This document shows positions 14,870-22,505 of a stretch of 42,091 bases of DNA, piece after piece. The translations under genes were made by a program, and so were the position numbers. The notes beneath the pieces are model-generated. The model made no database searches. It was not told the DNA's origin and worked only from the letters and a program-made list of their open reading frames with translations. Numbering within the stretch: the first letter of the stretch is position 1; each line of letters begins with the position of its first letter. Source of the stretch: Phycisphaerales bacterium (GTDB lineage Bacteria > Planctomycetota > Phycisphaerae > Tepidisphaerales > Tepidisphaeraceae); NCBI GenBank assembly GCA_020853095.1, contig JADYZN010000023.1, positions 1 to 42,091 on the forward strand, given 5' to 3'.

Positions 14870-17056
14870 ATGGCACAGAATTGCAATCAGTATGCTGATA
14901 ATCTCCACCGCTATCTGGCTGGCAACAGCCCCATCGCCATTGTGGCGTTGGAACCGATGGAATCGCGATTATTTCTTTCTTCTTCGCAGCATTCGGATGT
15001 ATGGGACGTTTCCACGCCGATTTCGGCGGCGGCCGGGGCCACCGCCCTGACGGCCACGGCCGCGCCGCAGGAGTCCCATAACGGATTGCGCGGCGAGTAT
15101 TACAACAACAAGAACCTCACCAGCCTGGCCCTGGTCCGCACGGATGCGGCCATCAACTTTGACTGGGGCTGGGAATCGCCCGATCGATCCATCCGGGCCA
15201 GCACGTTTTCCGAACGCTGGACCGGCTACATCCAGCCGCAATACAGCGAAACGTACACCTTCACCACGCGCAGCGACGATGGCGTGCGCGTATGGATCAA
15301 CAATCAACTGGTGATCGACCAGTGGAACGACCACGCCCCCAGCGAACATTCGGGGCAGATCACCCTGGAAGCCGGCAAGAAGTACGACTTCCGCATGGAG
15401 CATTACGAGAAGACCGGCGTGGCCGTGGCCGAGCTGTATTGGCAAAGCGCCTCGCAGAGCCGCCAGCTTGTTCCGGCCGCCGCGTTTTTCATGAAACCGG
15501 ATGCCACCACGCCAACCCAACCGACGCAGCCCATCCCCCCGACCACGCCGGTTGACCCCACGCCCGTTCCTCCGACGACGCCTGTGGAGCCGACTCCGCC
15601 GCCCAAGCCGGTCGAGCCTCCGTTGCCGGTGGCGCCCAACGCGCCCAGCGGTCTGAATGCCAGCGCCATCTCCACCTCGCAGATCAATCTGACCTGGGTG
15701 GACCGCAGCGCCAACGAAAGCCGGTTCATCATCGAGCGCTCCACCGATGGGCAGGGTTTTTCGCGTCTGGCATCGGTGGGCGCCAACACCACCACTTACA
15801 GCGACAAGGCCCTGGCCGAGGGAACGCGCTATTCGTACCGCGTGCTGGCGGCCAATGACGGCGGCAACAGCGCCTATACGGCCGCCGCGCAGGCGACGAC
15901 GCAGACGACCCCCACGCCGCCGCCGGTCACGCCGACGCCTCCGACCAATCCGAATCCGACCCCGACGCCGCCGACTTATCCGACGCCGCCGACCGGGCCG
16001 GTCAATTACACCGGTCCGATCACCATCACCAAGGGTGGCGTCTACACCGGCAACTGGGAAAGCAACGACGCCAAGCGGGCCGCGGTCGAGATCGACACCA
16101 CCGAGGCGGTGACGATCATCAATTCCAACATTCGCGGCCGGGGCCATTTGATCCAATCCTCGGTCAGGGGCGCGAACGTGACGGTGCTCAACACCGCCGG
16201 TTACGCCCTGAACCCCAACGTCTCGGGACGTTCGCCGGGGCGGTTCGTCAACGCCGAATTTTTCAACAAGATCGACGTTGAAAACTGTTACATGGAAGGA
16301 ACCGCCGGCATGTACTTCTACAAGGGGGGCGACATCACCGTCCTGTACAACGCCGCCAAGAACATCGACGGCAGGGCCAGCGACGGCCACGGCGGGTTTT
16401 CCACCAACGACAGCGACAGCGACCTGGTGCAGTTCGTTCAATTGAACGACATCCACGACCAGACCGTCCAGATCGCCTGGAACCAGGTCATCAACGAGCC
16501 GGGCAAGAGCCGGGCCGAGGACGTCATCAGCATCTATGGATCATCGGGAACGGCCAACAATCCGATCTCGGTCCATGACAACTACATCCAGGGATCGTAC
16601 CCGTCCGACCCGGCCAATGACGGCTTCAGCGGCGGCGGGATCATGGTCGGCGACGGCGGCGGCTGCGGATACATCGTGGCGTACAACAACACCGTTGTCT
16701 CGACCAGCAACTATGGCATCGCCATTTCGGCCGGACATGACAACAAGGTGTACAACAACCGCATCGTGTCGGCCGGCATTCTGCCCGATGGGCGTCGAAT
16801 CGACAGCCAGAACGTGGGCTTGTACGTCTGGAACGCCGGCGGCGATGCGAATTTCGCCCGCAACTCGGCCACCGACAACCTGATCGGCTGGTCCAACGGC
16901 GGCGGCGGCCGAAACGACTCGTGGACGCCGGATGGAACGGTGTCCAACAACCAGGGCATGAGCGGTTCGATCACCCTGGCCACCGAGGCCAACGAGCTGA
17001 AACTGTGGCAGGCGAAACTCAACAGCGCCGGCTACGTTGTCGGTGTGAGGAAATAA
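14870..17056 (+). CDS. Large secreted surface protein: PA14, FN3 and parallel beta-helix
   Basis: This 728-residue protein starts at ATG 14870 behind AAAGGAG. Residues 26-37 (ALEPMESRLFLS) are a planctomycete LEPRLLLS-type motif marking large exported proteins; there is no classical signal peptide before it. Domains in order: PA14, about 72-208 (GLRGEYYNN; SDDGVRVWINNQLVID), a likely carbohydrate-binding module; Pro/Thr linker 210-255; fibronectin type III 257-345; second Pro/Thr linker 346-378; and a right-handed beta-helix from about 379 to the end, with Asn-rich turns as in pectate-lyase-like folds. No catalytic set is evident to me, so it may bind or cleave a polysaccharide. It stands alone, facing the exopolysaccharide operon across a shared terminator. 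Confidence 0.88.
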   Translation: MAQNCNQYADNLHRYLAGNSPIAIVALEPMESRLFLSSSQHSDVWDVSTPISAAAGATALTATAAPQESHNGLRGEYYNNKNLTSLALVRTDAAINFDWGWESPDRSIRASTFSERWTGYIQPQYSETYTFTTRSDDGVRVWINNQLVIDQWNDHAPSEHSGQITLEAGKKYDFRMEHYEKTGVAVAELYWQSASQSRQLVPAAAFFMKPDATTPTQPTQPIPPTTPVDPTPVPPTTPVEPTPPPKPVEPPLPVAPNAPSGLNASAISTSQINLTWVDRSANESRFIIERSTDGQGFSRLASVGANTTTYSDKALAEGTRYSYRVLAANDGGNSAYTAAAQATTQTTPTPPPVTPTPPTNPNPTPTPPTYPTPPTGPVNYTGPITITKGGVYTGNWESNDAKRAAVEIDTTEAVTIINSNIRGRGHLIQSSVRGANVTVLNTAGYALNPNVSGRSPGRFVNAEFFNKIDVENCYMEGTAGMYFYKGGDITVLYNAAKNIDGRASDGHGGFSTNDSDSDLVQFVQLNDIHDQTVQIAWNQVINEPGKSRAEDVISIYGSSGTANNPISVHDNYIQGSYPSDPANDGFSGGGIMVGDGGGCGYIVAYNNTVVSTSNYGIAISAGHDNKVYNNRIVSAGILPDGRRIDSQNVGLYVWNAGGDANFARNSATDNLIGWSNGGGGRNDSWTPDGTVSNNQGMSGSITLATEANELKLWQAKLNSAGYVVGVRK

Positions 17057-17072
17057 ACCGATCGGCTGACAT

Positions 17073-17120
17073 CACAAAGGCACGGAGGAGACGAGTGTTT
17101 CTTCCGTGCCTTTGTGTTTT
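17073..17120. terminator. Strong bidirectional intrinsic terminator
   Basis: A perfect 14-bp stem, CACAAAGGCACGGA (17073-17086) with its complement at 17103-17116, extends by four more pairs including two G-U, and is followed by TTTT (17117-17120). It lies between the convergent ends of the surface-protein gene and the deacetylase gene and should stop transcription of both. Confidence 0.88.
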
Positions 17121-17150
17121 ATACCATTGAGCGGGAGTGATGCTCCGACT

Positions 17151-17945
17151 TCAGATGGGCGGGGCGAATCCGACCAGGTTTTGTTGTTTTCGCATCGTCG
17201 CCGCCGAATCGCCCCATCGCCGGCAGATTTCGCCGTTGGTCAGACAGGGCAGGCGGTCTTTGAACTGGCCCATGAGTTGCAGGATTCGTTCCAGCCGGGA
17301 CCACTGTTCCTCGCTCTCCATCTCCCATGAGTGGCCCCAGAGATGAAACACGCCGCCGGCCCGTGCCGTTCGTTCCAGCAGGCGCCGGGCGAGCGGTTCC
17401 CATTGTCCGGCGACGCCCCCCCGCACGATGTAGGTCCACAGGCCGCGCAACGATGCGCGTTTCACCAGATGTCTGAGGATGGTCGTCGGGGCGTGATCGC
17501 GGGCCTGGATCGTGGTAGGCATGATCACCAGCCTTCCCGCCCGGCGCGGAAAACCCATCGACAGCAGCTCGATCGTGCGCACCCCGATGAACCCCGCATC
17601 GGCGATCATCCGCAGGTGTTTTCGGTTGTACCGGCCGGCCGGAGGACAGAACATCGAACAACTTTGGCCGGTGATTTGTTCCAGCCAGGTCTTGCCTTCG
17701 CGGATTTCCGATTCGGCGAGACGATCGCTGAGCCTGACCAGAGACAGATGGTGCAGGGTGTGGCCACCCATCTCGAATCGGCGGGACAGATCGCGCAACG
17801 GCCCGATCGACATCGTGCCGGTTCGCGCCATCATCGGGACGTAAAACGTCCCGTTCAATCCATGCCGGTCAAGCAATTCCCCCACGCGGGCATCGGTTGG
17901 ATGCCCATCATCCCAACTGAACGTCATGCACCCCGTCGGCCCCAT
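17151..17945 (-). CDS. Polysaccharide deacetylase (NodB homology, CE4)
   Basis: This 264-residue protein has the metal-dependent NodB motifs in order: FSWDDG (D12, D13), the HTLHH metal histidines in MGGHTLHHLSL, CPPAGRYN, and a late histidine in FHLWGHSWEM. It probably removes N- or O-acetyl groups from the polysaccharide. ATG 17945 follows a clear GGAGG, 4-5 bases away; the longer frame from 18008 overlaps the upstream glycosyltransferase and lacks a ribosome site. No signal peptide is visible, so it may act in the cytoplasm on a precursor, or be exported in some other way. It lies 11 bases after the GT4 gene and is the last gene of the operon. Confidence 0.9.
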   Translation of the reverse strand: MGPTGCMTFSWDDGHPTDARVGELLDRHGLNGTFYVPMMARTGTMSIGPLRDLSRRFEMGGHTLHHLSLVRLSDRLAESEIREGKTWLEQITGQSCSMFCPPAGRYNRKHLRMIADAGFIGVRTIELLSMGFPRRAGRLVIMPTTIQARDHAPTTILRHLVKRASLRGLWTYIVRGGVAGQWEPLARRLLERTARAGGVFHLWGHSWEMESEEQWSRLERILQLMGQFKDRLPCLTNGEICRRWGDSAATMRKQQNLVGFAPPI

Positions 17946-17956
17946 TTCGCCTCCAT

Positions 17957-19180
17957 TTATTCTCCCGCCAGCAACGTTGGACGATAGCCATTTGCCCGCG
18001 AATCGCAACCGGAGGCGATCGCACGCTCATAACCGGCCATCATCATCTGAACATTGCGAGAGCCGGTAAACCGCCGCAGATACGTCTCCCGGCCCTTTTT
18101 GCCCATCTCCATCATCCGGTCGGGATGATCCCAGGCCAGGCGGACTTTGGAGGCGAAATCCCCGGTGGAAGCCGGATCGAACAACAGGCCCGTGAGGCCA
18201 TCTTCTACGATCGTCGCGGCCGCGCCGGCCTTTGTCGCCAGCACCGGGACCGCGCAGGCCATCGATTCCAGAGCCACCATTCCGAAGGTTTCATACAGCA
18301 GCGAAGCGAACAGGCATGCCCGCGCCCGATGCATCTGTTCGATCACCCCTTTGCGATCCATCGGCCCCAGATATCGAATCGAGGGGCATTTGCCGGCCGC
18401 GTCGCGCACCAGGTCCGCCAGCGGGCCATCCCCCACCACGTGCAACGGGCAGGGCATCTGTTGTTCCATCCACGCCCGCAGGAGAAATTCCACCCCCTTG
18501 TCCCGCGTCAGCCGGCCGACAAACAGAAAATAATCGCCCGTGTGGGTTTTGGGGCCGGGATCCGGCTCAAGAAAATTCGGCTTGACGATGATCTTGTCGG
18601 CGGGCAAGCCTCCCTGGATGAATTTGTCGCGGGCGAAATCCGTCGGCGTGAAATACAGGTCCACATCGTGGGTCCACGTCCGGCGGATGCGGTGGGTCAT
18701 CAACATCGCCGCCACCACGGCCGATTGAGGCCGCGATGCGCGATAACACCCATGTTTCACCCCCGCCCACGGCCCGCAGCCGACGCACTCCTCACATACC
18801 CGGCCATCGCGGAACAACAGCGCGTTGATGCACATCAGCCGGTAATTGTGCAACGTCTGCACCACGGCGGTCCCTTCGGCCCGGCACGCCGAATAGGCCG
18901 ACGGCGAAATCAGCGGAAACGTGTTGTGAAAATGGACGACCTGAGGCCGAAACTGTTGCACCGCCCGGCGCACGCGCTGGGCCGCCGATGCCGACCAGAT
19001 CGTCCCGCCGGCCAGTTTCGCCGACCGCAAGGGGCCGCGCCGATCGGGAATCTCATCGTTGTCAAACGTCAGCCGATGAACTTCCTGCCCGTGCGATTCC
19101 AACAGCGCCCCCTCGGCCGCGAAGACCACATCCTCGCCACCCGCCTCGCGATAAAAATTATGCACCAGCAATATCCGCAT
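17957..19180 (-). CDS. GT4-family glycosyltransferase
   Basis: This 407-residue retaining glycosyltransferase of the GT-B fold starts MRILLVHNFYREAGGEDVVF, typical of GT4. The C-terminal nucleotide-sugar site has VGRLTRDKGVEFLL and the E-x7-E pair in ETFGMVALE. A Cys-rich segment, CEECVGCGPW, in the N-terminal half occurs in one GT4 subgroup and may hold a metal. The start at 19180 is chosen over the longer frame to 19207 because it opens with the canonical beta strand. It is separated from the rest of the operon upstream by the 707-base gap holding the DUF559 unit, and by 11 bases from the deacetylase downstream. Donor and acceptor sugars are unknown. Confidence 0.92.
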   Translation of the reverse strand: MRILLVHNFYREAGGEDVVFAAEGALLESHGQEVHRLTFDNDEIPDRRGPLRSAKLAGGTIWSASAAQRVRRAVQQFRPQVVHFHNTFPLISPSAYSACRAEGTAVVQTLHNYRLMCINALLFRDGRVCEECVGCGPWAGVKHGCYRASRPQSAVVAAMLMTHRIRRTWTHDVDLYFTPTDFARDKFIQGGLPADKIIVKPNFLEPDPGPKTHTGDYFLFVGRLTRDKGVEFLLRAWMEQQMPCPLHVVGDGPLADLVRDAAGKCPSIRYLGPMDRKGVIEQMHRARACLFASLLYETFGMVALESMACAVPVLATKAGAAATIVEDGLTGLLFDPASTGDFASKVRLAWDHPDRMMEMGKKGRETYLRRFTGSRNVQMMMAGYERAIASGCDSRANGYRPTLLAGE

Positions 19181-19222
19181 AACCGACCCAATCACCATTC
19201 CCCCCAACCATACTCCAATACA

Positions 19223-19300
19223 TCCCTCGCGATGCTCCTCTTGTCCCCCTCCCGTTACTCCTCTGGTCCCCTCTCCCGGTACTCCGGGGGAGGGTTAGGG
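19223..19300 (-). repeat. Left repeat array, inverted relative to the right one
   Basis: Read on the minus strand, the innermost unit matches GGAGTAYCGGGRGAGGGGAC and is followed by two progressively decayed copies beginning GGAGTAACGGG and GGAGCATCGCG. Bases 19266-19300 are a perfect 35-bp inverted copy of 19752-19786. The inner end folds on itself: CCCTCTCCCGG and CCGGGGGAGGG differ from perfect pairing at one position. Confidence 0.8.
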
Positions 19301-19702
19301 AGGGGGCGGGGAAGAAGAAGTGCCCCCTCCCAACCTCTCCCTCCTCTGTTCAATCCTTCTTTCTACCTCCCTCAAAATCGTCAACGCCACCGACTCTCCA
19401 TCTTTCATCACCTCATGATTCGTAAACCGAATCACTTCCACCCCCGATTATTCCATTGCATCCGTCCGTCGTCGATCATATTCCATCGCCCGATCCTCCC
19501 CATGTTGGTCTCCATCCAGTTCGATCACCAGCCGTGCGGAATGGCAATAAAAGTCCGCGATGTAATTGCCCATCGGATGCTGTCGGCGAAAGGAGTATCC
19601 GCTCAGGCGACCGCTTTTCACATAGTGCCAGATCCGTCGTTCGGCGTCCGTGCTGGTCTTGCGCAGTTGTCTGGCGAGGTGGATCAGGCGTTTTGTGGGC
19701 AT
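19295..19702 (-). pseudogene. DUF559 endonuclease-like gene interrupted by an in-frame TAA
   Basis: The frame starts at ATG 19702 (MPTKRLIHLARQLRKTSTDA) and shows the DUF559 restriction-like core: ERRIWHYVKSGRLSGYSFRRQ, YIADFYCHSARLVIELDGDQH. A TAA at 19448-19450 stops it after 84 residues. The same frame goes straight on with the family's last strand, SGVEVIRFTNHEVMKD, and ends at TAA 19295-19297, giving about 135 codons, the expected full length. So one nonsense change has split an otherwise intact gene. DUF559 proteins resemble Vsr-type nucleases; the proposed Asp/Glu core residues are before the stop. The reading end overlaps the left repeat array. Confidence 0.75.
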
Positions 19703-19751
19703 GATTCAGATCCTGTTCAAGATACCGATTCGGCTCCCTCCTCCCCCCCCA

Positions 19752-19840
19752 CCCTAACCCTCCCCCGGAGTACCGGGAGAGGGGACAAAGCGGAGTATCG
19801 GGGGAGGGGACAAAGCGGAATTCCGCCAGAGGGGACCAGA
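19752..19840 (+). repeat. Right array: three tandem 25-bp units
   Basis: Units lie at 19766-19790, 19791-19815 and 19816-19840, exactly 25 bp each. Units 1 and 2 differ at two positions; unit 3 is more diverged (starts CGGAATTCCGCC). The consensus core is GGAGTAYCGGGRGAGGGGAC. Bases 19752-19786 are the perfect inverted partner of 19266-19300. The array begins 50 bases beyond the DUF559 start and ends 47 bases before the Wzy/ligase stop. Confidence 0.85.
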
Positions 19841-19887
19841 ATGGCCACGAATATTGTTCGCGGCATGGATGGGGTCCGAGCCGCATT

Positions 19888-21282
19888 TTATGCGAGGACT
19901 TCGGTTGGCTTTTGGATCTCCTTTCGGGCAAATTCGATTTCCTGGCGATGTTGGTGGTTTTTTTGTCTTAAATCCCACTCCTGCGCCACGCGGACGGCCA
20001 TGCCGAAGCCGATCCATGACCAGAACCAGATTCCGGCTTGCGGGCCTTCGAGGTAGACGTCAAAGCTCGCATTGACGTTGAACGCGATCCAGTAGGCCAG
20101 CACCCACGCATCCACCCTGGCCCACCATTCCTGGCCGGATTTGCGCGCCCGCCAGTATCCGCGCAACATCCCGGCCGCGAAAACCCCCTGCAACAACAAC
20201 CACAGCGCAAATCCCGGCACGCCCGATCGCGCCAGGATGGTCATGTGCGCGCTGTGCGGACTGCGCAGCGGCGGGCCTTCCTCGGTCCCCAGAAACCCAT
20301 CGTCCAGCGCCAGGTTCACGCCATACCCTTTGCCGGTCCAGAAATATTTTCCGCCGAAGGTGTAGTCGATGATCCCGCCCCACCAGTTCAGCCGCCATTC
20401 ACGGGTGTCGTCCAGGTCGCCCCGGTTGGTGTCCTCAAAAATGCTCGTCACGTTGGAGATCAACTGCTGGGCGGACACCTCGCGGCGGTTCATCTCGATT
20501 TTCAGGTCGATGAAGATCGCGATGCAGATCCCCATCAGCACCAGCGCCGCCGCCTTGCCCCAATGACCGGCGCTGCGCGGCCGCAACGCCATCACCACGC
20601 CCGCGGCCGCGAAGATCGACAGCATCCCGCCCCGGTTGGCGGAGGCCGCCATCACCACGCCGGCCGACCAGATGATCCACCACCACCAGTCGCGCATCAG
20701 CCGGTTCAGTCCTTTCATTTTCGGCCGCAAAACCTGGTGAAGGCCCAGCGCCATGAACGACGCCGCCCCGGCCAGATGCACGGCCGTGTCGCCCGGTTTC
20801 AGATACAACAACGGCTCATTGGTTCCCGGCACGCTGGGGATCGCACCCTTGAGGATCCGTTGCAGCAGATATCCCACCGGCAGCCACAACAGCACGGCCG
20901 GCAGCAACCGGCCGTACAGCTTCACCGCCTTCACCACCCACCCGCAATGCAGCAGGCAGATCGCGGTCATCATCGCGAAGACCCCGTAACCCCACAACGT
21001 CGCATCGCGCAGCGACAAAATGCCATATTGCTTCAGATAGGGAAGCGTGCAGAGCAGCCCATCGACCGCCAGCATGACCCAGACCCAGACCACCGCCTGA
21101 TTTTTGATCAGTTGGATGCCGCCGCCGATCAGCACCGCCGCCAATCCCAGCGTCAATACGATCTCCCCCACGTACACTGGTCCGGCCCCAAGATAGGCGA
21201 AGCCCTTGTCCAGCGCCAGATACCCCCCCAGCAACACCGCCAGGGCGCGCAACCAGAACTTTTGAAACTCGATTCCTCGCAT
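19888..21282 (-). CDS. O-antigen ligase / Wzy-like polymerase membrane protein
   Basis: This 464-residue inner-membrane protein has about ten hydrophobic segments and one long periplasmic loop (roughly residues 265-365). That loop contains the Wzy_C-type signature around RSPHSAHMTILARSGVPGF, in which S/P-H is followed by a G-x-x-G turn. Such proteins join lipid-linked repeats into a polymer or ligate glycans to an acceptor. Within an operon holding a Wzx-like flippase and Wzc-like kinase, polymerase is the better guess. Its ATG shares bases with the stop of the upstream GT4 (TAATG), so it is translationally coupled. The last 30 residues are charged and cytoplasmic. Confidence 0.85.
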   Translation of the reverse strand: MRGIEFQKFWLRALAVLLGGYLALDKGFAYLGAGPVYVGEIVLTLGLAAVLIGGGIQLIKNQAVVWVWVMLAVDGLLCTLPYLKQYGILSLRDATLWGYGVFAMMTAICLLHCGWVVKAVKLYGRLLPAVLLWLPVGYLLQRILKGAIPSVPGTNEPLLYLKPGDTAVHLAGAASFMALGLHQVLRPKMKGLNRLMRDWWWWIIWSAGVVMAASANRGGMLSIFAAAGVVMALRPRSAGHWGKAAALVLMGICIAIFIDLKIEMNRREVSAQQLISNVTSIFEDTNRGDLDDTREWRLNWWGGIIDYTFGGKYFWTGKGYGVNLALDDGFLGTEEGPPLRSPHSAHMTILARSGVPGFALWLLLQGVFAAGMLRGYWRARKSGQEWWARVDAWVLAYWIAFNVNASFDVYLEGPQAGIWFWSWIGFGMAVRVAQEWDLRQKNHQHRQEIEFARKEIQKPTEVLA

Positions 21283-22505
21283 TATTCCGCCGCGCTCAGA
21301 TTCAATTCGCGCAGATAGGATTCCACCATCGACTCGCGCGTGAAAAAACGTTGAAAATGTTCACGGCCGCGACGACCCAGCTCCGCACGCATGGCCGCGT
21401 CATCCAGCACCGGCCGAAGAATCTGCATTGACGCATTCTCATCGTTCGGGTGCAGCAGCACGCCCCCCTGCAATATCGCGTGAACCTCCGGCACGCCTCC
21501 CGATGGCAGCGCCGCCGAAGGCACCCCCGCCCGCGCCGATTCGAGCAAGGCCAGCCCGAACGATTCCACCAGTGAATAATGGATGTACAGGTCGCACATC
21601 GCCAGCAACGCCGGCACATCCCCGCGTTGGCCGAGCAGTTTCACGCGGTGTTCGATGCCCAGTTGGTGCGCCCGCCGGCGCAGCGCTGAACGGTCCGGCC
21701 CCTCGCCCACCAGCACCAGTTTGGCCCGTTCATATTCCCCGGCGATCCGGGCGAACAGATCGACCAGCGCCATCTGGTTTTTTCTGCGTTCCAGCGAACC
21801 GACCATCAATAAAACCAGGTCCTGATCCGACAATCCCAGCGAACGGCGATCGACCGCCGCCGGCCGGCCATTGTCCGCCAGGCCGTTCCAGATCACCACC
21901 GACCGCTTTGGCCGGATGTCGCGCGCCTGTTCCAGCGATTTGCGGGCGGAATTGGAAACGTAAATGACCCGGTCCACCGCCTGGAAGACGTCCACTTCCT
22001 GTTGCTCGATGCGTTTGGCGGTTTTGGGATCGTTCAACTGGCCGTTGTCCAGCGCCTCGCGGGCGTGGCTGTAGGCGAAATGGCAGATCATCGAGACGTC
22101 AAAGTCGCGCCCCAATTGCGAACGAACCTCCAATGCCGCCCGCGCGCTCAACGGGCAGGTCGCCACGATGTGCGTCACCGGCCGGGATTTGGCATGGCGT
22201 AAAAAACTCTGCTTCAGGGCAACAAAATGCCAGTGGCGATACCAGCGCAGCGCCCAGTTGCGATTGATCCAATCCAACCCCAGCCGGCGGATGGCAAAAA
22301 CCCCTTTCCAATGTTTCCCACCGGAAAAGGGGGTAATCAGGGGTGACAAAAGCCCGCGTTCGGCCAGTCCATCCAACAGCACCCGCGTGTGGGTTTGCAC
22401 GCCGGTGTTGCCAGCCGGGCGCATCATGGTCAAAACGACCACGGCGGCCTTGTCGGGCGATGAAATCTTCGGCGGGGGCATGGTCAATGTCGCCTGGCTG
22501 GTCAT
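21282..22505 (-). CDS. GT4-family glycosyltransferase
   Basis: This 407-residue GT-B enzyme has an N-terminal acceptor half opening with VVVLTMMRPAGNTGVQTHTR and a donor half with VGSLERRKNQMALVDLFA, VGEGPDRSALRRRA and the E-x7-E pair in ESFGLALLE. It should add a sugar to the undecaprenyl-linked precursor. It is coupled on both sides: its ATG overlaps the stop of the APH-like kinase gene as ATGA, and its stop overlaps the Wzy start as TAATG. It is clearly distinct from the second GT4 downstream, so at least two sugars are added after the priming one. Confidence 0.93.
   Translation of the reverse strand: MTSQATLTMPPPKISSPDKAAVVVLTMMRPAGNTGVQTHTRVLLDGLAERGLLSPLITPFSGGKHWKGVFAIRRLGLDWINRNWALRWYRHWHFVALKQSFLRHAKSRPVTHIVATCPLSARAALEVRSQLGRDFDVSMICHFAYSHAREALDNGQLNDPKTAKRIEQQEVDVFQAVDRVIYVSNSARKSLEQARDIRPKRSVVIWNGLADNGRPAAVDRRSLGLSDQDLVLLMVGSLERRKNQMALVDLFARIAGEYERAKLVLVGEGPDRSALRRRAHQLGIEHRVKLLGQRGDVPALLAMCDLYIHYSLVESFGLALLESARAGVPSAALPSGGVPEVHAILQGGVLLHPNDENASMQILRPVLDDAAMRAELGRRGREHFQRFFTRESMVESYLRELNLSAAE

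Larger units (their letters stand above)
19223..19840. mobile_element. Putative small mobile unit: DUF559 nuclease gene between inverted 25-bp repeat arrays
   Basis: The left array (19223-19300) and right array (19752-19840) carry the same units in opposite orientation and enclose one nuclease gene. The unit sits in the only large gap of an operon whose neighbouring upstream genes overlap by 2-4 bases, so an insertion is likely. I found no target duplication, because the outer array ends are degenerate. The unit does not match an insertion sequence type I know. Confidence 0.5.

Noticed and set aside
14672-14870. c-di-GMP or other known riboswitch
   Set aside because: I could not match the conserved cores I remember for GEMM-I, cobalamin or TPP; only generic hairpins remain.
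19448-19450. Programmed readthrough or recoded stop in the DUF559 gene
   Set aside because: The stop is TAA, there is no SECIS- or readthrough-like context that I can see, and pseudogene decay explains it more simply.
19752-19840. Possible CRISPR array
   Set aside because: The 25-bp units are directly adjacent with no spacers between them, and no Cas gene is present.
18125-20056. Plus-strand frame of 643 codons across the DUF559 unit
   Set aside because: It runs over two opposite-strand genes and the repeat arrays, and its composition is non-protein-like.
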